Positions 22,736 through 31,552 of a stretch of 64,000 nt of DNA are shown here, in pieces (position 1 is the first letter of the stretch; each line of letters begins with the position of its first letter). The position numbers and the translations under genes were made by a program. The stretch comes from an uncultured Paludibaculum sp. (GTDB taxonomy: Bacteria; Acidobacteriota; Terriglobia; Bryobacterales; Bryobacteraceae): contig NZ_OY762269.1 of the NCBI RefSeq assembly GCF_963665245.1, positions 2,796,501 through 2,860,500 of the forward strand, written 5' to 3'. The notes under the pieces were generated by a model, which saw only the letters and a program-made list of their open reading frames with translations, did no database searches and was not told where the DNA came from.

Positions 22736-24008
22736 ACAGACCGGCGAAGGATCATCGGACTACCCCGGCTGGCGCGTTGTGTTCGCGTCGGCCGTGGGCG
22801 TTCTGACGGGCTTTGCCTCGCTGCTGGTCTACACATTCGGCATCTTTCTGAAGCCGCTGAGCGTGGAGTTCGGATGGTCGCGCGAGGCGGTCTCGCTGGC
22901 TTTCGGTGTGGCGGCCATGGCCGTCGCGGCCTGTTCGCCGGTGCTGGGTTCACTGCTCGACCGCTACGGACCCAGGCGCGTGATTGTACCCTGCATCACT
23001 GTTTTCGGGCTGGCCTTCGCCGCCCTGTCTCGGTTGACGCCGCACCTGTGGCACCTGTACGCGATGTTCCTCTTGATCGGTGCCGTGGGCAATGGCACGG
23101 CAATGCTGGCCTATGCGCGGGCCATCAGCAGTTGGTTCGACAAGCGGCGCGGTCTGGCACTGGCCATGATGCTGACGGGCGGCACCATCGGAGCCGTAGC
23201 CTGGCCCCCGGCGGCGCAGGCGCTCATTCACAACGTCGGCTGGCGCTGGGCGTTCGTGGTGCTGGGTGGCTGCGTGCTGGCCATAGGGCTGCCGGTAGTC
23301 ACAAGTTTGGTGCGCGAAAACCCCGTGGCTCTGCGTCCCAGCCAAAGCGTGCTGTCGGGCGTGAGCTGGACCGAGGGCGTGAAGTCGCGCGCGTTCTGGA
23401 TTCTGGTCGTCGTGCTCTTTCTGGCATCCATCAGCCAGAACGGAGCGATCACTCATCTGCCGGCGCTGCTGACGGATCGTGGAGTGGACCCGGGCCGGGC
23501 GGCCTTGGCGGTATCGGCGATGGGGCTGGCCGCCTTCGCGGGCCGCATGCTCACCGGTTGGCTGCTCGACCGTTTCGCCGCGCCGCGTGTCGCCTTCGTC
23601 CTGCTCGCCTTGGCCGCGGGTGGTGTATTTGTCATGGCCGGCGCGCGTTCTCTGGAGTCGGGCATTCTGGCCGCGGCGCTCATCGGTTTTGGCATGGGCG
23701 GCGAAGCCGACGTGACGCCATTCCTCCTGTCCCGCTACTTCGGTTTGCGCTCGTTCTCCACTCTGTATGGTTTGACGTGGACTTCGTATGCGATCGCGGG
23801 CGCGATCGGGCCGGTGCTGATGGGGCGCGCGTTCGACGACTCCGCGTCCTACAGTGCCATGATTTTGAAGTTGGCCGCGATGACAGTGGGTGCGGCCGCG
23901 CTGATGTTATTCCTGCCGGCCCTTCCGGCCCGTGTCGAAGAGCAACCGGTCACGGAAATACCAGATGGCGCTCTGGCCGCGGGCAGCACGCCGCCCGCGG
24001 CCAATTGA
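22722..24008 (+). CDS. MFS transporter (monocarboxylate/oxalate-formate antiporter-like)
   Basis: 428 aa with about 12 hydrophobic helices. The first helix region (VVFASAVGVLTGFASLLVYTFGIFLKPLSVEFGWSR) and the DRYGPRRV loop between helices 2 and 3 are typical of the OFA/MCT branch of the major facilitator superfamily. Later GRMLTGWLLDRF is the second-half copy of that loop. The substrate is probably an organic acid, by family only. The ATG at 22722 lies within the last codons of the preceding CMD-family gene, so translational coupling is likely. Confidence 0.88.
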   Translation: MSGNKQTGEGSSDYPGWRVVFASAVGVLTGFASLLVYTFGIFLKPLSVEFGWSREAVSLAFGVAAMAVAACSPVLGSLLDRYGPRRVIVPCITVFGLAFAALSRLTPHLWHLYAMFLLIGAVGNGTAMLAYARAISSWFDKRRGLALAMMLTGGTIGAVAWPPAAQALIHNVGWRWAFVVLGGCVLAIGLPVVTSLVRENPVALRPSQSVLSGVSWTEGVKSRAFWILVVVLFLASISQNGAITHLPALLTDRGVDPGRAALAVSAMGLAAFAGRMLTGWLLDRFAAPRVAFVLLALAAGGVFVMAGARSLESGILAAALIGFGMGGEADVTPFLLSRYFGLRSFSTLYGLTWTSYAIAGAIGPVLMGRAFDDSASYSAMILKLAAMTVGAAALMLFLPALPARVEEQPVTEIPDGALAAGSTPPAAN

Positions 24009-24015
24009 GAGCGTT

Positions 24016-24942
24016 CTACGGCAGCCAGCCGAGCTTCTTCAAGCCAGCTACGGGGTCCTTGTCGTCGAAGAACGGGAACGCCGCCACCTGGCGGCCGCGC
24101 TCCAGCGCGACGCCATAGGGCGGGTCGGTCGAGAATGCGAATGTCTGCCGCAGTACCTTCACATCCGGAGAGACGCCCGCCTTGAGCCCGGTATCCTTCA
24201 GGAAGCTCTCTGACCACTGAGGGTGCACGGTGGGCACGACAATCACCTTCACATCGGTCCAGCCGTACTTGGACATCTGCTGCGCCGCCGCGAAGCAATG
24301 CATGCACTCCGGGTCGAAGAAGAACAGGAAGACGCGGCCTTGATTGGTGGCGAAGGCCTTGCCGTCGACCGTGATCTCGGCGGGTGCCTTGGCTCCTGTT
24401 TGCCGGGCGGCCGTGATGCCGTACACCGCTCCAGCAAAGACCACGATGGCGGCCAGTACGAAAGCTGCCTGCTTCAGGTTGCTGGACTTGTCGGCCCAGC
24501 GGCCCGCGATTACGGCCAGCGCGAGCATCACCGCGTCACTGATGAAGAACCCGGGACCGACCACGCGCTTCAGCCACGGGAAGCAGCTGCAGTCGGCACC
24601 CTGTAGCTTCTGATAGAACACCGCGAAGTAGACCATGAACGCCAGCAGCATCAAGCCACTGAGCCACGCACCCCATTTTCGCCAGCGGGGCACGATGAGC
24701 ATGACACCGCTCCAGATCTCGGCGATGCCTGCCGCCAGGGCGGTGGCCAGGGCGAGTTGCGTGGGGATCAAGGCCTGCACCATGCGGGTTTCCGTGGCCA
24801 GGGGATCGCTGAGTTTCCATATGCCCGCGACCAGGAACAACAGGGCCAGCAGGAAGGCGCTTACGGTTCCAAACCAATATTGCCAAGCCGAGGTCTGCAG
24901 CGCGGGGGTACGAAACGCCCCGTGTGCCATACTGTCATCCAT
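24016..24942 (-). CDS. MauE-like membrane domain fused to thioredoxin-like domain
   Basis: 308 aa. Four hydrophobic helices (about 25-170) form a MauE/DoxX-like redox-associated membrane unit containing GADCSCFPW, a Cys pair in a periplasmic loop. A fifth helix (AAFVLAAIVVFAGAVYGI) precedes a thioredoxin-like domain with FLFFFDPECMHCFAAAQQM (CxxC as CMHC). The layout suggests thiol-disulphide exchange across the membrane, passing electrons to envelope proteins; partners are unknown. The start at 24942 shares CATG with the divergent amidohydrolase start; a second Met at 24930 is possible. Confidence 0.8.
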   Translation of the reverse strand: MDDSMAHGAFRTPALQTSAWQYWFGTVSAFLLALLFLVAGIWKLSDPLATETRMVQALIPTQLALATALAAGIAEIWSGVMLIVPRWRKWGAWLSGLMLLAFMVYFAVFYQKLQGADCSCFPWLKRVVGPGFFISDAVMLALAVIAGRWADKSSNLKQAAFVLAAIVVFAGAVYGITAARQTGAKAPAEITVDGKAFATNQGRVFLFFFDPECMHCFAAAQQMSKYGWTDVKVIVVPTVHPQWSESFLKDTGLKAGVSPDVKVLRQTFAFSTDPPYGVALERGRQVAAFPFFDDKDPVAGLKKLGWLP

Positions 24943-26575
24943 GCTGCCTATTGTAGCCCTGTTGGGGCTTGTGCTGGTTGTCCCGGCCATCGCGCAGAAA
25001 GCGGACCTCATTGTAGAAAATGCCCGGATTTACACGGTGAACCCCGCCCAGCCGAGCGCCCGGGCGATCGCCGTGGCCGACGAGAAGATCCTGGCCGTGG
25101 GCGACGACGTGAGCTCCTACGCCGGTCCGCGGACACGCCGAATCGACGCGCACGGCGCCGCTTTGATCCCGGGCCTCATTGATTCTCATGGCCACATGCG
25201 CGGCCTCGGCGGCCTGTTGGAGTCCCGCGATCTACGGCACGTGAAGACGGTGGCCGAGATCGCCGCTTACGTGAAGCAGCAGGCAACCGGCCGGGCGCCG
25301 GGTGAGTGGGTCGTGGGCCGCAACTGGGATCAAACCAATTGGGGCGGCCAGTTCCCCAGCGCCAAGGATCTCGACGCGGTAGTAACGGACCGTCCGGTCT
25401 TTCTCACTCGCGTCGACGGCCACGCTGGTTGGGCGAATTCAAAGGCGCTGGCGCTGGCCGGCATCGACGACAAGACCCCGGACCCTTCTGGTGGCAAGAT
25501 TCTGCGAGACCCTAGCGGTAAAGCCACAGGCATCCTGGTGGATCGGGCGCAGGGCCTGGTCCGCTCGAAGATCCCTCCTCCGACCTATGCCCAGATCAAG
25601 CGGCAACTGGAGCTGGCCGCCGACGAATGTGCGCGCCTGGGGCTGACCGGAGTCCATGACGCGGGCGTCTCGGCCGATGACTTGAAGGCCTACAAGGAGC
25701 TGATCGCCGAAGGCAAGTTCCCCATGCGGGTCTACGCTATGATCGGCGGCGAGGGCGCCCTGTGGAAGGAATATCTCCAGAAGGGGCCCGAAGTGGGCAG
25801 CCAGTTGACGGTGCGCTCGATTAAGCTCTACGCCGATGGAGCCCTGGGCTCGCGCGGCGCGGCTCTGTGGCAGCCCTACACCGACGACAAGTCGAATTCG
25901 GGCCTGATGATGACGACCAAGGAGGACATCGAGCGCGTTGCCCGTCAGGCCGTCGAACGCGGGTTCCAGGTTTGTACGCACGCCATCGGCGACCGCGCCA
26001 ACCGGACCGTACTCGATGCCTACGCAGCCGCCCTGGGAGGCCACAAGAACGACAAGCGTTTCCGCGTGGAGCATGCGCAGGTGATCTCGCTGCCCGACTT
26101 CCAGATGTTCGCCGACAACTCGGTTATCGCCTCGATGCAGGCCACCCATGCCACCTCCGACATGCGCTGGATCGACAAGCGCATTGGCCCCGATCGTGTC
26201 GCCGGAGCCTATGCCTGGCAGCGCTTCCTGAAACTCGGTGTGCCTGTTGCCGACGGCAGTGACTTTCCGGTGGAAGAGCCGAATCCGATGTTGGGGCTCT
26301 ATGCGGCCATCACTCGCCAGGATGTGACGGGGCAGCCGCCCGGCGGCTGGACGCCCGGCCAGCGTATGAGCCGTCCGGAGGCACTCAAGAGCTGGACCCT
26401 TGCTGGCGCTTATGCTGCCTTTGAAGAGAAAATCAAAGGGTCGCTGGAAAAAGGCAAGCTGGCCGATTTCGTCATCCTCGATCACGACGTCATGACAGTT
26501 CCTGCGCTGGACATCGTCAAGACCAAAGTGAGGATGACGGTGGTGGGCGGCAAGGTGGTTTACGAGCAGAAATGA
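24941..26575 (+). CDS. Secreted amidohydrolase (YtcJ-like metal-dependent hydrolase)
   Basis: 544 aa. A signal peptide (LPIVALLGLVLVVPAIAQ) leads into an amidohydrolase fold: DLIVENARIYTVNPAQPSA, ALIPGLIDSHGHMRGLG (metal-binding HxH as HGH), then TRVDGHAGWANSKAL, GLTGVHDAG, SIKLYADGALGSRGA, CTHAIGDRANRTVLD, RVEHAQVIS and VADGSDFPVEEPNP (final Asp). This pattern is the YtcJ/COG1574 subfamily, whose substrates are mostly unknown. Its stop overlaps the next gene by 4 nt (ATGA). Confidence 0.9.
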   Translation: MLPIVALLGLVLVVPAIAQKADLIVENARIYTVNPAQPSARAIAVADEKILAVGDDVSSYAGPRTRRIDAHGAALIPGLIDSHGHMRGLGGLLESRDLRHVKTVAEIAAYVKQQATGRAPGEWVVGRNWDQTNWGGQFPSAKDLDAVVTDRPVFLTRVDGHAGWANSKALALAGIDDKTPDPSGGKILRDPSGKATGILVDRAQGLVRSKIPPPTYAQIKRQLELAADECARLGLTGVHDAGVSADDLKAYKELIAEGKFPMRVYAMIGGEGALWKEYLQKGPEVGSQLTVRSIKLYADGALGSRGAALWQPYTDDKSNSGLMMTTKEDIERVARQAVERGFQVCTHAIGDRANRTVLDAYAAALGGHKNDKRFRVEHAQVISLPDFQMFADNSVIASMQATHATSDMRWIDKRIGPDRVAGAYAWQRFLKLGVPVADGSDFPVEEPNPMLGLYAAITRQDVTGQPPGGWTPGQRMSRPEALKSWTLAGAYAAFEEKIKGSLEKGKLADFVILDHDVMTVPALDIVKTKVRMTVVGGKVVYEQK

Positions 26576-27102
26576 CGGGTCTCTGGCTAGCACTCCTGTT
26601 GGCCGCTCAAGGCGGGACCCCTGTACCCCGCAGCGTCACGCTGTTCGACGATGCGGTGAAGGTTGGGGCGTCGAAGATCCGCACGCTCGACGTGGATCTG
26701 CCGGTGGAACCCGCACGCATCGTCTGTACGTACGAAGTGCTCAGCGGCGGCTCGGGTGTCCGCGTGGTCCTGTTGAAGCAGGAGGACGCCCAACGTTGGC
26801 TGCGCGGCGAGGCCCATCACGTGGAGGCGTCGACGCCGTTCGGCCGCGGTGGCGCCTTCTCGCACCGCCCCACTGAGCCTGACCGTTACGAAATCGTCCT
26901 CGACAATCGCATGGAAGGCCGCGGTCCGGCCGAGGTCCACCTGCTGGTACGGCTGCTGTACGGCGAGTCGGACTCCGGCCCGGTGCGCCACGCGGAGCCG
27001 CGCAAGGGGCTCGCCCTGGTGTGGTCCAGCATGTTACTGTTCGCCGCGATCGCCGCAACCTTCACATTTCATTTCAAGCAATCGTTGGACCGTCAGAATT
27101 AG
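26572..27102 (+). CDS. Hypothetical exported protein with C-terminal membrane helix
   Basis: 176 aa. N-terminal signal (LWLALLLAAQGG), a beta-rich extracytoplasmic domain (~20-140) and one C-terminal transmembrane helix (SSMLLFAAIAATFTFHF) followed by a short basic tail. The domain (SVTLFDDAVKVGASKIRTLDVDLP, YEVLSGGSGVRVVLLKQED, RYEIVLDNRMEGRGPAEVHLLVRLLYG) resembles the layout of GOLD/emp24-type beta sandwiches, but that is a weak impression. ATGA overlap with the amidohydrolase places it in the same operon. Confidence 0.7.
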   Translation: MTGLWLALLLAAQGGTPVPRSVTLFDDAVKVGASKIRTLDVDLPVEPARIVCTYEVLSGGSGVRVVLLKQEDAQRWLRGEAHHVEASTPFGRGGAFSHRPTEPDRYEIVLDNRMEGRGPAEVHLLVRLLYGESDSGPVRHAEPRKGLALVWSSMLLFAAIAATFTFHFKQSLDRQN

Positions 27103-27146
27103 CCGCAGTTGCGGTTATACTGACGCGATATAGAGGAGGTCTTGCC

Positions 27147-28772
27147 ATGCTGTTGCGACTCGCCGTCTGCGGATTGGCGCTGCTGCCGCTCTGTGCCCAG
27201 GACAAAGTAGATCTGCAGGTGATTCAGCAGATCAAGGCCGAAGCCTATGAGCGGTCCAAGGTGATGGAGACTCTGTCGGGCCTCACAGATCGCTATGGAC
27301 CGCGGCTCACCGGCTCACCCGAGGCGCGTGAGGCAGCGGATTGGGCGTCGAAGCGCCTGAGCTCATGGGGCGTGCAGAACGTACATCTGGAGAAATGGGG
27401 CCCGTTCGGGCGCAGTTGGTCCGTCGAGCAGTATGCGGTGGAGATGGTGGAGCCGCGCTACGCACTGCTGACAGCAACCCCGCTGGCCTGGAGTGGTCCA
27501 ACAAGCGGCCCGGTCACTGGTGAGGTAATCCAGGCGGTGTTCCACGACTCCTACAGCCCGAAGAAGATGGCGGAGGAGTTGGCAAAGTTCAAGGCGAAGT
27601 ATAAGGGCAAGCTGCGCGGCAAGGTCGTCCTGCTGAATCCGGTTCAGGATGTAAGTCCGTCGATTCAGCCCCTGGTGAAGCGGTACACGGATGCTGAACT
27701 GGCCGATATGGCCAAGGCGGTCGGGCCCAGCGCGAAGGTGGGTTACGATCCGGCGAAGTCGGAGGTGCCCGAGGAGCCCGAAAAATTGGGCCCGTTCTTC
27801 AACAGCCTGACTGTGAAGGGCATCGAGACCTTTGTACAGCAGCTCTATGGGCTACGCGGCGAGCGCGCGCAATTTCTGAAGGACGAAGGTGCGGTGGCCG
27901 TATTCACTGCCGACGGGCGCGCAAGGGACGGTCGCACGGCCGCTGAACAGGCCGGCCGGCAGGAGGCCGAGTTTCCGCAGGGCCCACCGTCCTTCATCGT
28001 GACGGCGGAGCACTACAACCGTCTGGTGCGCCTGGCCGAGAACGGGCAGCCGCCGAAGGTGCGGGTGTTGCTGAAAGTGAAAACGGAGGAGAAGGTCGAC
28101 AGCTTCAACCTGGTAGGCGAGTTGCCGGGTGGCGCCAGGAAGGATGAACTGGTGATGGTCGGAGCCCACTTCGATTCCTGGCACGCGGGCACCGGTGCGA
28201 CCGACAATGGCGCGGGCAGCGCCGTGATGATGGAAGTAATGCGGATCCTGAAGGCCTCGAACCTGAAACTCGACCGCACTGTGCGCCTGGTGCTGTGGAC
28301 CGGCGAGGAGCAGGGGCTGCTGGGCTCGATGGCGTATGTGAAGGAGCACTTCGCCGATCCGAAAACAATGCAGTTGACGGCCGAGCACGCCCGGCTGAGC
28401 GGGTACTTCAACCTGGACAACGGGGCAGGGAAGATCCGCGGCGTTTATCTGGAGAACAACGACGCGATCAGGCCCATCTTTGAGCAATGGCTGGCGCCAT
28501 TCCGCGATCTGGGTGTCAGCACAGTGACACTGCGTACCACCGGCGGCACCGACCACCTGTCATTCGACGCCGTGGGCCTGCCTGGATTCCAGTTCATTCA
28601 GGATCCATTGGACTACGGGTCGGTGACGCATCACGGCAACATGGATGTCTACGATCATGTGCCGGCGGACGATTTGAAGCAGGCCAGCGCGGTGATCGCA
28701 TCGGTGGTGTACCACGCAGCCAACCGCGCCGAAATGCTGCCCCGCAAGGCATTGCCAAAGCCCGAGCGGTAA
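27147..28772 (+). CDS. Secreted M28-family zinc aminopeptidase with PA insert
   Basis: 541 aa. GAGGAGGT 7 nt upstream fixes the ATG at 27147, giving a signal peptide (LLRLAVCGLALLPLCAQ). A PA-like insertion (about residues 130-300) precedes the M28 catalytic core: VGAHFDSWHAGTGATDNGAG (H341 and D353 as zinc ligands), LWTGEEQGLLGS (Glu pair), YFNLDNGAG, and SVTHHGNMDVYDHV with the last His ligand. It likely trims peptides outside the cytoplasm. Transcribed from its own ribosome site 45 bp after the previous gene. Confidence 0.92.
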   Translation: MLLRLAVCGLALLPLCAQDKVDLQVIQQIKAEAYERSKVMETLSGLTDRYGPRLTGSPEAREAADWASKRLSSWGVQNVHLEKWGPFGRSWSVEQYAVEMVEPRYALLTATPLAWSGPTSGPVTGEVIQAVFHDSYSPKKMAEELAKFKAKYKGKLRGKVVLLNPVQDVSPSIQPLVKRYTDAELADMAKAVGPSAKVGYDPAKSEVPEEPEKLGPFFNSLTVKGIETFVQQLYGLRGERAQFLKDEGAVAVFTADGRARDGRTAAEQAGRQEAEFPQGPPSFIVTAEHYNRLVRLAENGQPPKVRVLLKVKTEEKVDSFNLVGELPGGARKDELVMVGAHFDSWHAGTGATDNGAGSAVMMEVMRILKASNLKLDRTVRLVLWTGEEQGLLGSMAYVKEHFADPKTMQLTAEHARLSGYFNLDNGAGKIRGVYLENNDAIRPIFEQWLAPFRDLGVSTVTLRTTGGTDHLSFDAVGLPGFQFIQDPLDYGSVTHHGNMDVYDHVPADDLKQASAVIASVVYHAANRAEMLPRKALPKPER

Positions 28773-28789
28773 GCGACCCCCCGCCGCGC

Positions 28790-30283
28790 CTACTGGTGCC
28801 GCGCCGGCCCTTTCGGGCTGCGCATCAGTTGCGGCGGGAAGTCCGCTGCCTTTGATCGGTTGGGGCTCCGCAGATTCTGCTGGCTCCCCTTGTCCGGTTG
28901 CAGCGGGATGTTCATGCCGCCGGTCTGCTCCAGCAGTTCGAACAGCCGCTGCCGCATCTGGTCGGCAATCACTTTGTGCTTCTCGCTGAAGATGAGATTG
29001 CGGCTCTCCAGCGGATCTTCCTGCAGGTCGTAGAGCTCGTCAATGTCCCAGACGCCCTGACAACGGATGAACTTATAGCGGTCGCCCCGCACCGCGTGCA
29101 CCGTGGGTGTCTGCGGGAAGTTGCGCTCCCAATAGTATTCGTAGAGCAGCTCCTTGCGCCAGGCCGCGTCTTCCCCGCGCACAAGCGGAAGCCAACTCAT
29201 GCCGTCGAGCCCGGCGGGCGGTCGCACGCCGCACGTTTCCAGCACAGTCGGCATGATGTCCAGCCCGGCCACCACTTGCTTGATGGTCTTGCCGCCGCTG
29301 AAGAGTTCGGGGCAGCGCGCCAGCAGCGGCACCCGCATCGATTCCTCATAGGCCGTGCGCTTGTCGATGAGACCGTGCTCGCCGAACGCGAAGCCGTTGT
29401 CGCCCATGTAGACGACGAGCGTGGAGTCCAGCTCTCCGCGGCGCTTCAACGAGTCCAAAACGCGGCCGACGCTGTCGTCGACGGCCATCAGCGTTTCGGC
29501 GTAGCGCTTGTAATAATCAGCGATGTCGAGCTCCGAGTGGTAGGGGTAATCGACGCCGTGCCACGAGTTCCGCTGGTTGCGTACCCACATGGGGCGGTTC
29601 TGCGCCATCTCCCCGTCTTCCTGCATGGTCGGCGGATAGACGAACTTTGCGTCCTTGTACCGGCCCTTGTGGCGGGCCGCCGGTTCGAACTCGGCATGCA
29701 CGGCCTTGTGGGACAGGTACATGAAATAGGGCTGCTGCTTAGGGAGGGTCTGCAGCCAGTCCAGCGCGTAGTCTGTCAACTCGTCCGTGATGTAGCCCTT
29801 CTGCGGCACTTTGCGGCCGTTCACATTCAGGCCATTCGGATTGGGCAGATATGTGCCTTGGCCCAGGAAGCTCACCCACTGGTCGAAGCCGGGCTGTGGC
29901 GCGTCGCCCGAATTGCCCATGTGCCACTTGCCGAAGAATGCGGTCTTGTAGCCGGCCTTCTGCAAATGCGAGGGGAAGAACGTGGTGCCCCGCGGGATCG
30001 CGGTGTTGTTGTCGACGATCTTGTGGCGGTGGGCATAGACGCCCGTCAGGATCGATGCGCGGCTGGGCGAGCACAGCGCTGTCGTGACGAACGCATTGCG
30101 GAAGTGCGCGCCTTCCGTGGCCAAGCGGTCGAGTTGTGGGGTCTCGAGCCATGGTTGTGCCTTCAGGAAGCCCAGCGCGTCGTAGCGGTGATCGTCACTG
30201 AGGATGAAGATCACGTTGCGCGGCTTGGCCACATTGTTGACGGTCATCGCCGCCGCGCTCGCCAGGATTTCTCTGCGGGTCAT
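28790..30283 (-). CDS. Sulfatase
   Basis: 497 aa alkaline-phosphatase-superfamily sulfatase. CSPSRASILTG carries the formylglycine site (C71-x-P-S-R), which must be activated by an FGE-type enzyme. NVIFILSDDHRYD holds the metal-binding Asp pair, GKWHMG the Lys/His and YMGDNGFAFGEHGL the distal Asp/Asn metal ligands. A short Tat-like or signal N-terminus (MTRREILASAAAM) suggests export. Probably removes sulphate esters from polysaccharides, in line with the glycan-oriented neighbours. 9 bp downstream of hemL on the same strand. Confidence 0.92.
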   Translation of the reverse strand: MTRREILASAAAMTVNNVAKPRNVIFILSDDHRYDALGFLKAQPWLETPQLDRLATEGAHFRNAFVTTALCSPSRASILTGVYAHRHKIVDNNTAIPRGTTFFPSHLQKAGYKTAFFGKWHMGNSGDAPQPGFDQWVSFLGQGTYLPNPNGLNVNGRKVPQKGYITDELTDYALDWLQTLPKQQPYFMYLSHKAVHAEFEPAARHKGRYKDAKFVYPPTMQEDGEMAQNRPMWVRNQRNSWHGVDYPYHSELDIADYYKRYAETLMAVDDSVGRVLDSLKRRGELDSTLVVYMGDNGFAFGEHGLIDKRTAYEESMRVPLLARCPELFSGGKTIKQVVAGLDIMPTVLETCGVRPPAGLDGMSWLPLVRGEDAAWRKELLYEYYWERNFPQTPTVHAVRGDRYKFIRCQGVWDIDELYDLQEDPLESRNLIFSEKHKVIADQMRQRLFELLEQTGGMNIPLQPDKGSQQNLRSPNRSKAADFPPQLMRSPKGPARHQ

Positions 30284-30292
30284 CCCGCTACA

Positions 30293-31549
30293 TTATCGAA
30301 AAGAGGCGATGGCTTGCACGGTGGCCTCGACGGCCGCGTCGTCGTGAGCGGCGCTCACGAAGCCCGCCTCGAATTGCGAAGGCGGCAAGTAGATCCCGTT
30401 CTCCAGCATGTGCTGGAAGAACGCCTTGAATCGCGCCGTGTCGGCCGTCTTGGCGCTATCCCAACCGGTAACCGGGCCGGTACCGAAGAAGAACGTGAAC
30501 ATGGACCCGACGCGGTTGACGGTGACACCCTCCGGAGCCGCGGCCGTGATGCGTGCGGCGGCCCGGTCGATCTTCTGGTAAACCTCTTTGTGCGACTTCA
30601 GGTAGCGCAGCATGGCCAGGCCGGCGGCCACGGCCAGGGGATTGCCCGAAAGCGTGCCGGCCTGATAAATGTTGCCGGACGGAGCCACGCGACTCATGAT
30701 GTCGGCTCGCCCTCCATAGGCCGCGATGGGCAAGCCGCCCCCAATCACCTTTCCGAAAGTGGAGAGGTCGGGCCGGATGCCGTAGAGCTCCTGCGCACCG
30801 CCGAAGCTGACGCGGAAGCCGGTCATCACTTCGTCGAAGATCAGGAGTGCCCCATGCTTGCGGCAGAGGGCTTGCATGGATTCGAGGTAGCCGGGCAGGG
30901 GTGGGACACAGCCCATGTTACCCACCACCGGCTCGACGATGACGGCGGCAATCTCGTCGCCGTGCGCGGCAAAGGCCGCTTCCAGCGCTTCCACGCTGTT
31001 GTAGGGCAGGGCCAGGGTCGTCCTGGCGAAGCTCTCGGGTACGCCGGCCGTATCGGCGATGCCGAGAGTGGCCATGCCGCTGCCGGCCTTCACCAGCAGG
31101 GAATCCACGTGACCGTGGTAGCAGCCTTCGAACTTGATGGTGAGATCGCGGCCCGTGAATCCGCGCGCCACACGCAGGGCGCTCATCGTGGCTTCGGTAC
31201 CCGAATTCACCAGGCGCACCATCTGCATCGATGGCACTGCGGAGATGATCTCCTCGGCGAGTTCGATCTCGCGTTCCGTCGGAGCGCCAAAGCTGGTACC
31301 TGTCTCGAGCACCGACCGGATGGCCTCCATCACCGGCGGGAAACAGTGGCCAAGGATCAACGGGCCCCACGAGCAGACATAGTCGATATACCCGTTGCCG
31401 TCGACGTCGTATATGCGGCAACCCGAGCCGCGTTCCATGAAGCGGGGCGTTCCGCCCACACTCCGAAAAGCACGGACCGGCGAATTGACGCCGCCGGGGA
31501 TCAGTTTCTGCGCGCGCTCCAGCAACTGGGCGCTACGTTCGGTATTCAC
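30293..31549 (-). CDS. hemL: Glutamate-1-semialdehyde 2,1-aminomutase
   Basis: 418 aa PLP enzyme making 5-aminolevulinate from glutamate-1-semialdehyde, an early step of haem synthesis by the C5 route. Signatures are IPGGVNSPVRAFRSVGG, RLVNSGTEATMSALRVARG, GCYHGHVDSLLV, LIFDEVMTGFR and STFGKVIGGGLPIAA (K267, Schiff-base Lys). The length is typical. It sits 3 bp after the flavoprotein gene upstream, in a minus-strand run. Confidence 0.96.
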   Translation of the reverse strand: MNTERSAQLLERAQKLIPGGVNSPVRAFRSVGGTPRFMERGSGCRIYDVDGNGYIDYVCSWGPLILGHCFPPVMEAIRSVLETGTSFGAPTEREIELAEEIISAVPSMQMVRLVNSGTEATMSALRVARGFTGRDLTIKFEGCYHGHVDSLLVKAGSGMATLGIADTAGVPESFARTTLALPYNSVEALEAAFAAHGDEIAAVIVEPVVGNMGCVPPLPGYLESMQALCRKHGALLIFDEVMTGFRVSFGGAQELYGIRPDLSTFGKVIGGGLPIAAYGGRADIMSRVAPSGNIYQAGTLSGNPLAVAAGLAMLRYLKSHKEVYQKIDRAAARITAAAPEGVTVNRVGSMFTFFFGTGPVTGWDSAKTADTARFKAFFQHMLENGIYLPPSQFEAGFVSAAHDDAAVEATVQAIASFR

Positions 31550-31552
31550 GTC

